Both the position numbers and the translations under genes were made by a program. A DNA stretch of 64,000 nt from Bacteroidetes bacterium 47-18 (lineage in GTDB: Bacteria > Bacteroidota > Bacteroidia > Chitinophagales > Chitinophagaceae): NCBI GenBank assembly GCA_001897155.1, contig MKSF01000008.1, positions 1 through 64,000 on the forward strand. Reading direction: 5' to 3'. The notes under the pieces are model-generated. The model made no database searches. It had not been told where the DNA came from and was given only the letters and a program-made list of their open reading frames with translations. Of the stretch, positions 52,752-61,504 are shown one piece after another (position 1 is the stretch's first letter; each line of letters opens with the position of its first letter).

Positions 52752-53618
52752 CTATCTCTTCCAGCGTTTATGGGTCCATAGCCATCCTTCCGGCTGCTCC
52801 ATGATATTCTGCTCCAGTTGGCGGGCATAAGCAGTAGTAAGCCGCCCTTTCCCGGCACTATCCCCCGGAGCGTCCAGCGGCTGGCATGCCACCTCGTACA
52901 GGCCTCTTTTCAGCCGGGTCAGTTTCAGGTAGACCACTTCGGCTTTTACCTTTTGGGCTATCTTTTCCAACCCGTTGAATACCTGGGTGCTTTGGTGGAG
53001 GAACCTGATCTTCTCGTCTTCCCTGCTGTACACAGGACACTGATCTGCGATAAAAAGATAAAGGCCGGTCCGGGCGTTGGGAGACAGCAGGTGCCTGGCA
53101 ATATCCTTTGAGGTGATCAGCCGCATTCCAAACCGGGACCGTATAGTGGCCATGAGCCGGTCCATGACCGTCGAGGACTGGGTCTGGTAAACGGCTGTGA
53201 CGGGGATACCCTTTACTTTGGGAAGGATATTCAGTATCTCCCAGTTGGTCATATGTCCCAATCCTGCCAGGACGGTCCTGCCTTCGCTGATATGCCGGGT
53301 AATAATGTCAAAATCCTTAAAGACGACCTTTTGCTGCCACCGGGAGGGAGGAGCGGAGATGCTCTTAAAGATTTCTACAAAATTGTCCGACAGGTTATTA
53401 TAGAAGGCGCGGGAGATATCTTTTACCTGGTTGTATCTCAGGTGGGGAAATGACCTGGAAATATTCTGAATTACCACATCCCTGCGGTAGCCTACGATAT
53501 GGTACATGCAGCCCGAAAGCAGGCGGGAGCAGATATAGAGCAGCCGCATAGGACACAGGCTCAATATAAACAGGGCGGCATAGAGGAAATAGAAGACGGT
53601 TGCTTGGAGTATGTTCAT
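52752..53618 (-). CDS. Second LpxL/HtrB-family acyltransferase
   Basis: A 288-residue inner-membrane acyltransferase of the LpxL/HtrB family. A hydrophobic N-terminus (about 5-45) precedes GHMTNWE with the catalytic His122 and Glu127, then ADQCPV as in the other copy. Its sequence differs from the member at 1633-2514 but keeps the WLWTHKRWKR end. In Bacteroidota two such enzymes can add different secondary acyl chains to lipid A, or one may serve other lipids. It is a single gene; the substrate is not predictable. Confidence 0.88.
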   Translation of the reverse strand: MNILQATVFYFLYAALFILSLCPMRLLYICSRLLSGCMYHIVGYRRDVVIQNISRSFPHLRYNQVKDISRAFYNNLSDNFVEIFKSISAPPSRWQQKVVFKDFDIITRHISEGRTVLAGLGHMTNWEILNILPKVKGIPVTAVYQTQSSTVMDRLMATIRSRFGMRLITSKDIARHLLSPNARTGLYLFIADQCPVYSREDEKIRFLHQSTQVFNGLEKIAQKVKAEVVYLKLTRLKRGLYEVACQPLDAPGDSAGKGRLTTAYARQLEQNIMEQPEGWLWTHKRWKR

Positions 53619-53814
53619 TGTTTTGTAAAGCAGGGGGCGGTTGCCGGCAGCACTTTAATATAAGACAGTCTGAGCTGCGTACACCCCTATAAACGCGGGT
53701 TAATTCCCGGCAGGGCAGCGGCAGACCGTGCTTCCCGGAGGCATTACGGTCCTGTCCGTCCGGGCGTGAACTGTGATTATTTTTGTATCATTGCACTGAA
53801 ATGAACGCATCCAT

Positions 53815-54441
53815 ATGAAAGTGTATCTTATTTTGCGCAGGGTAATGACGTTGCTGGCAGGACTGCTTCTTATGCCGGGAGCGCGTGCTGCGGCCCAGTC
53901 TTACAGCGACAGTATATATGCGTGGCAGCATCATTATAAAGCGGAATTCCTGGTGACGGAAAAAAGCCCGCTGACCGCCGCAGATACCGGCTTTATCCGT
54001 TTTTATCCGCCGGACCCCGCCTGGAAGCTGCCGGCGCGCTTTACATTACGGGAAGACCGGCGCGACCTGCTCCTGCCTACCTATAATCATACGTCCAAGC
54101 CTTTCCGGGAATACGGATACCTGGATTTTGAGATCGGCGGCACCGGGTACAGGCTCTTTGTGTACCAGAACGTAAATTATATGACCACGGACAGCCTGCA
54201 TTTATTCCTGCCTTTTACAGACCTTACGAACAGCGAAACCACCTATGGCGGCGGACGTTACATCGACCTGTCCGTTGCGGATATCAGGGATGGCCATATA
54301 CTGCTGGATTTTAATAAGGCCTACAATCCTTATTGCGCATTTGCCGGAGGATATTCGTGTCCCGTTCCGCCCCCGGAAAACAGCCTGCCTGTCGCTGTAG
54401 CCGCAGGAGAGCAGCAGTTTGCCGGTACGGTCAGGGAATAA
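53815..54441 (+). CDS. DUF1684 family exported protein
   Basis: A 208-residue protein with a signal peptide (about 1-27, GARAAAQS). The mature domain matches DUF1684: WQHHYKAEFLVTEKSPLTAADTGFIRFYPPD at the start, and NSETTYGGGRYIDL, DFNKAYNPYCAFAGGYSCPVPPPEN near the end. Function is unknown. A -7-like box TATTTTTG (53778-53785) precedes the ATG by 30 bp. It is convergent with glmS, with a shared terminator between them. Confidence 0.86.
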   Translation: MKVYLILRRVMTLLAGLLLMPGARAAAQSYSDSIYAWQHHYKAEFLVTEKSPLTAADTGFIRFYPPDPAWKLPARFTLREDRRDLLLPTYNHTSKPFREYGYLDFEIGGTGYRLFVYQNVNYMTTDSLHLFLPFTDLTNSETTYGGGRYIDLSVADIRDGHILLDFNKAYNPYCAFAGGYSCPVPPPENSLPVAVAAGEQQFAGTVRE

Positions 54442-54485
54442 AGAGCAGGCTGTAACTCCGCTTACTTATATAGTGCTCCATATCA

Positions 54486-54517
54486 TAAACGCAACCCCCG
54501 GAAAGAGGTTGCGTTTA
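54486..54517. terminator. Bidirectional terminator between DUF1684 and glmS
   Basis: Arms TAAACGCAACC (54486-54496) and GGTTGCGTTTA (54507-54517) with a 10-nt loop. The T run after the stem is short on both strands. Confidence 0.75.
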
Positions 54518-54545
54518 ATAATTATACATCGTTCAGTTATATGCT

Positions 54546-56387
54546 TTATTCTACAGTGACCGATTTGGCCAGGTTGCGGGGCTGGTCCACATTGGCGCCT
54601 CTCATAACCGCGATATGGTAGGAGAGGAGCTGCAGGGGTACCACCGTCAGCAGCGGGGTCAGTATCTCTTCCGTAGAAGGTATCTCGATGGCATAATCCG
54701 CCATGGCTCTGATCTCTTCATCTCCTTCATTGATCACTGCTATGATCTGGCCTTTACGGGCCTTTACTTCCTGGATGTTGGAGACGATCTTTTCGCGGGC
54801 GCTTTCATTGGTTGCCAGCACTACTACCGGCATCTGCTCATCGATCAGGGCTATCGGGCCATGCTTCATCTCTGCGGCGGGATAACCTTCCGCGTGGATG
54901 TAGGATATCTCTTTCAGCTTTAACGCGCCTTCCATAGCCACGGGATAGTTGTAGCCCCTGCCGAGGTACAGGAAGTTCTCTGCATTATGGAATTTATAGG
55001 CTATTTCCCTGATAGCATCGTTTTGCTTTAATATTTCTTCTATCTTTTTGGGGATGCTTTCCAGCTCAAACAGGATCCTCCTGAGATAGGAGGTGGAAAT
55101 AGAGCCTTTTTTCTCTGCTATCTGCAGCGCCCATAAGATCAATAATACCACCTGGGTGGAAAAAGCCTTGGTGGAAGCCACACCGATTTCCGGTCCTGCG
55201 TGCGTATAGGAGCCTGCATGAGTCGCGCGGGCGATAGAGGAGCCTATCACGTTACAGATACCATACACCAGTGCCTGGCGTTCTTTGGCGATCTCAATGG
55301 CTGCCAGGGTATCGGCTGTTTCTCCCGACTGGGAAATGGCCAGCACCACGTCATCGTTATAGATAATAGGATTGCGGTACCTGAATTCGGAAGCGAATTC
55401 CACTTCTACCGGGATCCTGGAAAGGTCTTCAATGAGATATTCACCCAAAAGGCCTGCATGGTAGGAAGTGCCGCAGGCGGTAATGATATACCTGTTGGCC
55501 TTAAGTATCCTGTTCAGGTATTCTTCCACGCCGCCGAGCTTGATCCAGCCGTCTTCCGCGTTGACGCGTCCGCGTATGGAATCTACCAGCGCACGGGGCT
55601 GCTCATAGATCTCTTTCAGCATAAAATGGTCGAACCCGCCTTTCTCGATCGCTTCCAGGTCCATCTGCAGCTCCTGTACGAAAGGTGTCATCTGCACATT
55701 ACCCAGCGTGTGGATGGTGAAATCCCCGTTGCGGTGCAGCACCGCGTATTCCTTGTCGTCCAGGTAGACCACATTCTTGGTGTATTCTATGATGGGGGAG
55801 GCGTCTGAAGCGACAAAAAATTCATTCTTGCCGATCCCTACCACCAGCGGGCTGCCTTTCCTGGCCGCGATCAGCACATCAGGGTTATCTATGTCCATTA
55901 CGACAATGGCATAGGCGCCTATGATCTCATTGAGCGCGGTCCGGATGGCATCTTCGAGGTTGAGATTGCCCTGTATCTTTACTTCCTCTATAAAGTTAAC
56001 CAGCACTTCGGTATCCGTTTCTGATTTGAAGTGGTAGCCTTTTTTGGTAAGCTGCTCCTTTAAGGTAGCATAGTTCTCTATAATTCCATTGTGTATGAGC
56101 GCCAGCTTTCCCGAGTTGCTAAGGTGCGGATGGGCGTTCGTATCATTGGGTACCCCATGCGTAGCCCACCTGGTATGTCCTATACCTATGGTGCCGCTGG
56201 TATTTTTGCCCTTTGTAAAGGCATCCAGCTCAGATACTTTTCCTGCTTTTTTATACAGGTTAAAAGTATGGTCGGAAAGCAATACCACGCCGGCGCTGTC
56301 ATAGCCCCTGTATTCTAACCTGGCCAGTCCTTTCATTAATATGGGATAGGCGTCTCTTGTTCCTATATATCCTACTATGCCACACAT
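54546..56387 (-). CDS. glmS: Glutamine--fructose-6-phosphate aminotransferase
   Basis: A 613-residue GlmS. It makes glucosamine-6-phosphate, the first step to UDP-GlcNAc for peptidoglycan and LPS. The mature N-terminal nucleophile is Cys2 (MCGIVGYIG) in the glutaminase domain. Two SIS domains follow, with SQSGETADTLAAIE, and the C-terminal signature QPRNLAKSVTVE. Length is normal. No glmS ribozyme is present, as expected in Bacteroidota. It ends a minus-strand unit with the DUF4270 gene (39-bp gap) and the glycogen-synthase-like gene. Confidence 0.97.
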   Translation of the reverse strand: MCGIVGYIGTRDAYPILMKGLARLEYRGYDSAGVVLLSDHTFNLYKKAGKVSELDAFTKGKNTSGTIGIGHTRWATHGVPNDTNAHPHLSNSGKLALIHNGIIENYATLKEQLTKKGYHFKSETDTEVLVNFIEEVKIQGNLNLEDAIRTALNEIIGAYAIVVMDIDNPDVLIAARKGSPLVVGIGKNEFFVASDASPIIEYTKNVVYLDDKEYAVLHRNGDFTIHTLGNVQMTPFVQELQMDLEAIEKGGFDHFMLKEIYEQPRALVDSIRGRVNAEDGWIKLGGVEEYLNRILKANRYIITACGTSYHAGLLGEYLIEDLSRIPVEVEFASEFRYRNPIIYNDDVVLAISQSGETADTLAAIEIAKERQALVYGICNVIGSSIARATHAGSYTHAGPEIGVASTKAFSTQVVLLILWALQIAEKKGSISTSYLRRILFELESIPKKIEEILKQNDAIREIAYKFHNAENFLYLGRGYNYPVAMEGALKLKEISYIHAEGYPAAEMKHGPIALIDEQMPVVVLATNESAREKIVSNIQEVKARKGQIIAVINEGDEEIRAMADYAIEIPSTEEILTPLLTVVPLQLLSYHIAVMRGANVDQPRNLAKSVTVE

Positions 56388-56426
56388 ATATGTATTATTT
56401 TAATCTTGTATAATCTTTAAAGTTAA

Positions 56427-57818
56427 CTATTTTACCGAATAGATGATATTAAATTTAGGTTTATAAACGTCTCCAGAGCCCGGTCCGCCCAGTATGCCCC
56501 TGTAAAATCCCGGGTGCGCGGTGGTAGGATAGACTCTCAGCGTCAGGGAGGTAGCGCCTTGATCCAGTTGCTTCTGGAGCTCGCGCGGTATATTGATCTT
56601 ATACCTGACAAGCGTATTGCCGTTGGCAATGACCGTATCAGGCCATCCTCCTATGTATTCAAAACCCGGGCGTCCCACCTTGTCGAGCACGTCATGCTCA
56701 TTGCCATCGGCGTCCAGCGCCTTGACGATGAGCTGTACGGGATGTATGAACTTATTGGAAGCGCCGGGATCCAGCAGCGTCAGCTCCAGCTCTGCCTTAT
56801 GGATAACGGATTTGGGCAGGCTTTGCGGTATGGCTATCCTGATATCGGTCTTGATACCCGGGGCGCCCTGCAGGATGACACTGTCTATGTTGGAAGCCTG
56901 GCGGTAGGCGCTGGCCGGATAGCCGTTATAATCCTTCCTGATGCTGTTGAACCACGCGCAGTTGTTATTGGCGAAGCTGAATACCGCTTTCTTGGGTGTG
57001 GCATCAGAGGTGGTATGATAATAAAAGGTGAGGTTGGCAGTACTGCTTTCTCCTGTCCTGCTGCCGTCCAGCAGGGTGAACAGCCCGAACATATTACCGG
57101 GCTGGGGAGCAGCGGCGGCAATATAAAACCCGGGGAAGTATTTTTTGAATTCGGCAGATGCCGGGAAATATACATCGGGGTCCAGGGCGGCGATCTCATT
57201 CGTAAAGGCGCTGCTCAGCCGGATACGGAGCACATCCGTGAAGGTATCCCCGTTGGCAAGGACGGATGGGTTGAGCATCTCCCTGTACGTTACGGTCCTG
57301 CTGCCCAGCGGCGAACGGTCATACCCCAGTGAATCGTGGGCATATAACGCCTTATCCAGGTTATATTCAAAAGCGTCCGTTATGCGATAAGCATTGAAGG
57401 TGATCGACTGGGTGGTATCTCCGTACACGTATCGCCTGCCGGTAGTAGATATATAGTAAGGGAGGGACACTACGCTGCTGTCCATAACGGCATCCGAAGG
57501 AAAGGCGAAGAGCACGTTGGGCAGGGAGACCTGGAAGTACAGGCCGGCCACGCTTTTACCGAAAAAAGGGTCATCGATCTTGCCTATGGAGCCCACCAGG
57601 TGCGTATAGTCGTTGGTAACCAGGGAGTCGTCATAAAGGGACTGCAGGGTGATGGCATCCGTGCCGGTTTCAAATGTATGAATATTATCCACCTGCGGAA
57701 TGGCATCTGTGGTGCCTATATTCCTTTCCTTACAGGAGATGCCTCCTATGACCAAACACGAAAAAAAGCCTGCATACAAGGCTAAGGCTTTTTTTCTTTT
57801 AATACTATTTGTTGTCAA
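56427..57818 (-). CDS. DUF4270 lipoprotein
   Basis: A 463-residue predicted lipoprotein (lipobox GGISC, Cys28) of the DUF4270 family. The family signature is seen in VGSIGKIDDPFFGKSVAGLYFQVSL near the N-terminus and the strand-rich remainder. The only in-frame start is a TTG at 57818, 12 bp after the glycogen-synthase-like gene; a stop codon lies just upstream in frame. DUF4270 function is unknown; in Bacteroidota it often sits between a glycogen-synthase-like gene and glmS, as here. Surface location is likely. Confidence 0.85.
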   Translation of the reverse strand: MTTNSIKRKKALALYAGFFSCLVIGGISCKERNIGTTDAIPQVDNIHTFETGTDAITLQSLYDDSLVTNDYTHLVGSIGKIDDPFFGKSVAGLYFQVSLPNVLFAFPSDAVMDSSVVSLPYYISTTGRRYVYGDTTQSITFNAYRITDAFEYNLDKALYAHDSLGYDRSPLGSRTVTYREMLNPSVLANGDTFTDVLRIRLSSAFTNEIAALDPDVYFPASAEFKKYFPGFYIAAAAPQPGNMFGLFTLLDGSRTGESSTANLTFYYHTTSDATPKKAVFSFANNNCAWFNSIRKDYNGYPASAYRQASNIDSVILQGAPGIKTDIRIAIPQSLPKSVIHKAELELTLLDPGASNKFIHPVQLIVKALDADGNEHDVLDKVGRPGFEYIGGWPDTVIANGNTLVRYKINIPRELQKQLDQGATSLTLRVYPTTAHPGFYRGILGGPGSGDVYKPKFNIIYSVK

Positions 57819-57830
57819 TTTTTTATATTT

Positions 57831-58661
57831 TTAATTTATACTTACGGCCAGATGCTCATAGACACTATAAAGCGGGTTGATGTCATCCTTCCAGGCTTCA
57901 TCATAAGGTATCACCTGTTTGTTCCTGGTAGCTGAAATGGATCCTACCGCAGGATCCAGATCTTCTCCCCCGTGGAGTATGGCATCCGCATATTTACAAG
58001 CGCCCAAATTTAACGCTAAATTCGTACCATTATTATAAACATCCACATCTTTATCTTTCACCGCCACGCTGTTTAGCAACATTTTACCAAAATCGGGGTG
58101 CAGCGCATTCTCAAACTGCTCTTTCTGGGCTGTATAAATGACCTTGGAGTTGGCGAATACCGGTTCTTTCTTATACGATGTTTTCAGGAAGAGCGGGATC
58201 AGGGAGGTCATCCAGCCATGGCAATGTATCACATCAGGCGGCCAGCCGAATTTTTTTACGATCTCCAGGGCGCTTTTCCCGAAAAAGATCAGTCTTTCGG
58301 CATTGTCCTCGAAAAAATTGCCTTCGGCATCGTTAAAAGTGAACTTGCGTTTAAAGAAATCCTCGTTATCCATGAAGTAGACCTGCAATCTCGCATTGGG
58401 AAGGCTGGCTACCTTGATCAATAAAGGGTGATCCTCTTTATCCACTACTACATTGATACCGGAAAGTCTCACTACTTCGTGCAGCCTGTGCCTTCTTTCG
58501 TTAATCACGCCGAATCTTGGCATAATCACTCTTACTTCGATACCGGAATCAAACGTTTTAACCGCGAGTTTATTTAATATAGCAGAAAAGTCCGTTAATT
58601 CCAGATAAGGAGACAATTCGTTTGCAATGATTAAAACGCGTTTTTTTACTTGTGCAGACAT
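57831..58661 (-). CDS. Truncated glycogen/starch synthase-like protein (GT5 N-terminal domain only)
   Basis: A 276-residue protein that matches only the N-terminal Rossmann half of GT5 glycogen synthases: RVLIIANELSPYL, VRVIMPRFGVI, the DNEDFFKRKFTFNDAEGNFFEDNAERLIFFG block, and PPDVIHCHGWMTSLIPLFLK. The C-terminal nucleotide-sugar domain is absent (family proteins are ~480 residues), and the K-x-G-G-L motif near the N-terminus is replaced by ELTDF. It may therefore be catalytically dead or have a new role. It heads the unit with DUF4270 and glmS. Confidence 0.85.
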   Translation of the reverse strand: MSAQVKKRVLIIANELSPYLELTDFSAILNKLAVKTFDSGIEVRVIMPRFGVINERRHRLHEVVRLSGINVVVDKEDHPLLIKVASLPNARLQVYFMDNEDFFKRKFTFNDAEGNFFEDNAERLIFFGKSALEIVKKFGWPPDVIHCHGWMTSLIPLFLKTSYKKEPVFANSKVIYTAQKEQFENALHPDFGKMLLNSVAVKDKDVDVYNNGTNLALNLGACKYADAILHGGEDLDPAVGSISATRNKQVIPYDEAWKDDINPLYSVYEHLAVSIN

Positions 58662-58976
58662 GTATAAATGAATTTTAAACTTATTTATGCATAACCCGGC
58701 AGCAGGCCTGTATGATTTTATGCTGTTTTGAAAAAAAATTTTGCCAATTCAGCAAAACCTCTATTTTTGACATCAGAATACAGAATTACATTACCTGTTA
58801 CCTGCGATATACTCTAATACCAAAACTTAGATTTTTAATCAAAATAACCTTGCCCTGGTTATTCACATCAATAGTCCTATATGAGTTTTGTGCAGCCCGT
58901 CTCTATGCATGAAGATGAGGGGCTGCGTCAACTGATTTCAGACGCTTCGATTTGCAAAGGTACGAAATTTTATAAA
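58662..58976. other. Divergent regulatory region between the glycogen-synthase-like gene and panC
   Basis: 315 bp, AT-rich. Two promoter-like sites: on the plus strand TTTG (58740-58743), 18-bp spacer and TATTTTTG (58762-58769); on the minus strand a -7-like TACCTTTG (58962-58955) without -33 match. Neither lies close to its gene, so both genes may have leaders of roughly 200-300 nt. No ORF is credible here. Confidence 0.5.
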
Positions 58977-59819
58977 ATGTTCATTTTTCATCATATTAAT
59001 GATTTATCCTCCTACCTGGAGGAGCGCAGGCGCCACGGTGCCGCCGTAGGTTTTGTACCCACTATGGGCGCGTTGCATGAGGGTCATCTCTCCCTGGTGG
59101 ATAGGGCAAAGTCGCACACGGATGTGGTGGTATGCAGTATTTTTGTAAATCCTGCCCAGTTCAATAATTCCGCCGACCTGGAGAGCTATCCCCAGACCAT
59201 TGATGAGGATATTTACAAGCTGGAAATGCATGGGTGCGATGTCCTTTTCCTGCCGTCTGTGGCCGAAATGTACCCGGATGGTGTGGCAGAGCGGATTGAT
59301 GTGGATCTCGGTCCGGTGGCGGAAAAGCTGGAGGGCCTGTTCAGGCCGGGCCATTTCCGTGGCATGGCCACGATCGTAGATAAGCTGCTGGCCGTTGTCA
59401 ATCCCCGGTGCCTGTTCATGGGGCAGAAGGATTACCAGCAGAGCCTGGTGGTGAAAGAGCTGCTGGACCGCACGCGCAGGGATGTGGAGCTCCATATAGT
59501 GCCTACCATGAGAGAGCCGGACGGGCTGGCTATGAGCTCCCGGAATATGCGGCTTACGGAAGGTGAGCGCCAGCAGGCCAACCTGATTTACCAGTGCCTG
59601 GTATCCATCCAGGCGCAGGCGGGTATCAAGCCGTTTAAGATAGTGCAGAAGGAATGCGCTGACCTGCTGGAGAAAAAAGGCATAAGGCCGGAATATATCC
59701 TGCTTTGCAACGCAGATACGCTGGAAGCGCTGGATGATTATGACAGGTCGCAGCCTATGATAGCGCTTATCGCGGTGTTTATAGGAGAAATAAGGTTGAT
59801 AGATAATTTGGTATTATAA
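58977..59819 (+). CDS. panC: Pantothenate synthetase
   Basis: A 280-residue PanC. It condenses pantoate and beta-alanine with ATP to give pantothenate. Motifs are PTMGALHEGHLSL (about 28-40, ATP-binding HxGH), SIFVNPAQFNNSADLESYP, FRPGHFRGMATIVDKLL, and MSSRNMRL. I use the ATG at 58977 because it gives the standard length and start (FIFHHINDLSSYL); the frame is open another 32 codons upstream. It is followed by rpsP, whose promoter lies within its last codons. Confidence 0.95.
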   Translation: MFIFHHINDLSSYLEERRRHGAAVGFVPTMGALHEGHLSLVDRAKSHTDVVVCSIFVNPAQFNNSADLESYPQTIDEDIYKLEMHGCDVLFLPSVAEMYPDGVAERIDVDLGPVAEKLEGLFRPGHFRGMATIVDKLLAVVNPRCLFMGQKDYQQSLVVKELLDRTRRDVELHIVPTMREPDGLAMSSRNMRLTEGERQQANLIYQCLVSIQAQAGIKPFKIVQKECADLLEKKGIRPEYILLCNADTLEALDDYDRSQPMIALIAVFIGEIRLIDNLVL

Positions 59820-59838
59820 AATTCCCTGCTTACATTTG
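59807..59838 (+). promoter_or_regulatory. Promoter of rpsP
   Basis: TTTG (59807-59810, inside the end of panC), 20-bp spacer and TACATTTG (59831-59838) match the Bacteroidota consensus exactly. The rpsP ATG is 42 bp downstream. Confidence 0.72.
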
Positions 59839-59880
59839 CAGTCTTAAATCTATTTATTCACGCAAATAATTTCAATTATT

Positions 59881-60399
59881 ATGGCGGTAAAACTCAGAAT
59901 GCAACGCCATGGGTCCAAAAAGCGCCCATTTTATTTTATCGTAGCAGCTAACAGCACTGCTCCCCGCGACGGTAAGTTTATCGAGAAGATCGGTACTTAT
60001 AATCCCCTGACCGTTCCGGCTACTATCCGTATCGACCGTGATAAGGCCTTAAGCTGGTTAAACAAAGGTGCACAGCCTACCAACACGGTTCGTCGTATTT
60101 TATCCTTCAAAGGCGTATTGTACATGAAGCACCTGATGCGTGGTGTCTCCTTGGGCTTATTTGATGAAGCCGCTGCAATGCAGAAATTTGAAGCCTGGAA
60201 TGCAGACCACGAAAAGCTGGTTGTGGCGAGGGAAGAGAATAACCGTAAGCAAAAAATCGAAAAACGTCAGAAGGCTGAACAGGAATCTGTACGTTTAGTA
60301 AACGAAAAACAGGCTGCAAAAGCCGCTGCTGCTGCTGAAGCTACTGCCACTGAAGACAATACAGAGGCTCCTGCTGAAGACGCTCCTGCTGCTGAATAA
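59881..60399 (+). CDS. rpsP: 30S ribosomal protein S16 with C-terminal extension
   Basis: A 172-residue S16. The first ~80 residues are the conserved core (VKLRMQRHGSKKRPFYFIVAANSTAPRDGKFIEKIGTYNPL). S16 helps assemble the 30S body. The C-terminal ~90 residues add a charged helical stretch (REENNRKQKIEKRQKAEQES) and an Ala/Glu-rich tail, absent from most S16 proteins (80-100 residues) but, from memory, common in Bacteroidota. It has its own promoter, and a strong terminator separates it from rimM. Confidence 0.95.
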   Translation: MAVKLRMQRHGSKKRPFYFIVAANSTAPRDGKFIEKIGTYNPLTVPATIRIDRDKALSWLNKGAQPTNTVRRILSFKGVLYMKHLMRGVSLGLFDEAAAMQKFEAWNADHEKLVVAREENNRKQKIEKRQKAEQESVRLVNEKQAAKAAAAAEATATEDNTEAPAEDAPAAE

Positions 60400-60460
60400 T
60401 GCACCGTTTAGTTTACCAGACTGTCATTTGATATTTTTCAAATATTTTGGTTTTCACTCA

Positions 60461-60496
60461 AAAAGCCTTCTCAATCATCATTGAGAAGGCTTTTTT
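60461..60496 (+). terminator. Intrinsic terminator between rpsP and rimM
   Basis: Perfect 14-bp arms AAAAGCCTTCTCAA (60461-60474) and TTGAGAAGGCTTTT (60481-60494), loop of six, then further T residues. Only 25 bp separate it from rimM, so it could also act as an attenuator between the two genes. Confidence 0.92.
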
Positions 60497-60521
60497 AATG
60501 TTATTGTTTATTTGAGCTCCT

Positions 60522-61055
60522 ATGTACCAGACCATTGAATCATTTTCCCAGATCGGCAGGCTGTCCTCCACCCACGGGCTGGACGGGAGCATCGCGCTCG
60601 TGCACCGGCTTAAAGGTAAAAAGCCCTTTCAGCAACTGCCTTTCGTTTTTATTGAGCTGAGGAACAAAAGCTATATCCCCTTCCGGGTCACTTCAGCCCG
60701 GGTGCTGTCGGAAATGGATGCCATTATCCGGTTGGAAGGCATTGATACCATTGAGCAGGCCAAAAGGATCGCCGGGAAAAATGTATTCCTGCCTTCCGGT
60801 GAATATGACCGCCTGCAGCCCGCGGAACAGACGCTTGATTTCAAAGGCTTTGTACTGTACGATCAGTATGATAAAAGGACAGGCGTGGTGGATTCGGTGA
60901 TAGAATATCCCGGGCAGCTTATGGCGAATGTGATACTGGTCAACGGCAATGAAGCGCTGGTCCCCATAGTGGAACAACATATTATAAACATTGATGCAAG
61001 GAAGAAAGAGCTAACTTTGCATATACCCGACGGGCTTATTGATATATACCTGTAA
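60522..61055 (+). CDS. rimM: Ribosome maturation factor RimM
   Basis: A 177-residue RimM, an assembly factor for the 30S head that binds S19. The N-terminal domain has FSQIGRLSSTHGLDGSIALVHR and the PRC-barrel domain carries the region from FKGFVLYDQYDKRTGVV onwards, with ALVPIVEQHIINIDARKKELTLHIPDGLID close to the end. It follows rpsP, the usual neighbour, but a terminator lies between them. It continues into sufE with an 11-bp gap. Confidence 0.93.
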   Translation: MYQTIESFSQIGRLSSTHGLDGSIALVHRLKGKKPFQQLPFVFIELRNKSYIPFRVTSARVLSEMDAIIRLEGIDTIEQAKRIAGKNVFLPSGEYDRLQPAEQTLDFKGFVLYDQYDKRTGVVDSVIEYPGQLMANVILVNGNEALVPIVEQHIINIDARKKELTLHIPDGLIDIYL

Positions 61056-61066
61056 ACAGCAATCAA

Positions 61067-61489
61067 ATGACCATTAACGAAAAACAGGATGCCATTATAG
61101 AGGAATTTGCCTTTTATGATGAGTGGATGGATAAGTATGAATACATTATACAGCTGGGTAAGGAGCTGGACCTGATAGAGGAGCAGTATAAAACGGATGA
61201 CAACCTGATCAAGGGATGCCAGTCAAGGGTATGGCTGCACGCCACCTGTGACGATGCCGGGAAGGTGCACTTTACGGCAGACAGCGACGCCATCATCACC
61301 AAGGGCTTGGTAAGCCTGATGATCAGGGTGCTGTCAGACCAGCCGGCAAAGGATATCGTGAACGCTGATATCTATTTTATTGACAGGATCGGCCTTAAGA
61401 GCCACCTCTCGCCTACACGCAGCAACGGGCTGCTCTCTATGCTGAAACAAATGAAAATGTATGCGCTGGCTTTTGCCTCGCGTCAATAA
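61067..61489 (+). CDS. sufE: SufE-family cysteine desulfurase partner
   Basis: A 140-residue SufE-like protein. It accepts persulfide sulfur from the desulfurase SufS for Fe-S cluster assembly. The acceptor is Cys51 in NLIKGCQSRVWL, a strong match, and the helical C-terminus (SNGLLSMLKQMKMYAL) fits. The SufBCDS genes are not in the window. It lies between rimM (11 bp) and a SufT-like gene (15 bp), so the three appear to be one transcript. Confidence 0.93.
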   Translation: MTINEKQDAIIEEFAFYDEWMDKYEYIIQLGKELDLIEEQYKTDDNLIKGCQSRVWLHATCDDAGKVHFTADSDAIITKGLVSLMIRVLSDQPAKDIVNADIYFIDRIGLKSHLSPTRSNGLLSMLKQMKMYALAFASRQ

Positions 61490-61504
61490 TTTACCGGAGT
61501 AATT

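Noticed and set aside
56388-56426. glmS ribozyme upstream of glmS
   Set aside because: Only 39 bp separate glmS from the DUF4270 gene, too short for the ribozyme, which is a Firmicutes feature.
58955-58962. TACCTTTG on the minus strand as promoter of the glycogen-synthase-like gene
   Set aside because: No -33 element at the right distance and ~295 bp from the start codon; noted but not claimed as a feature.
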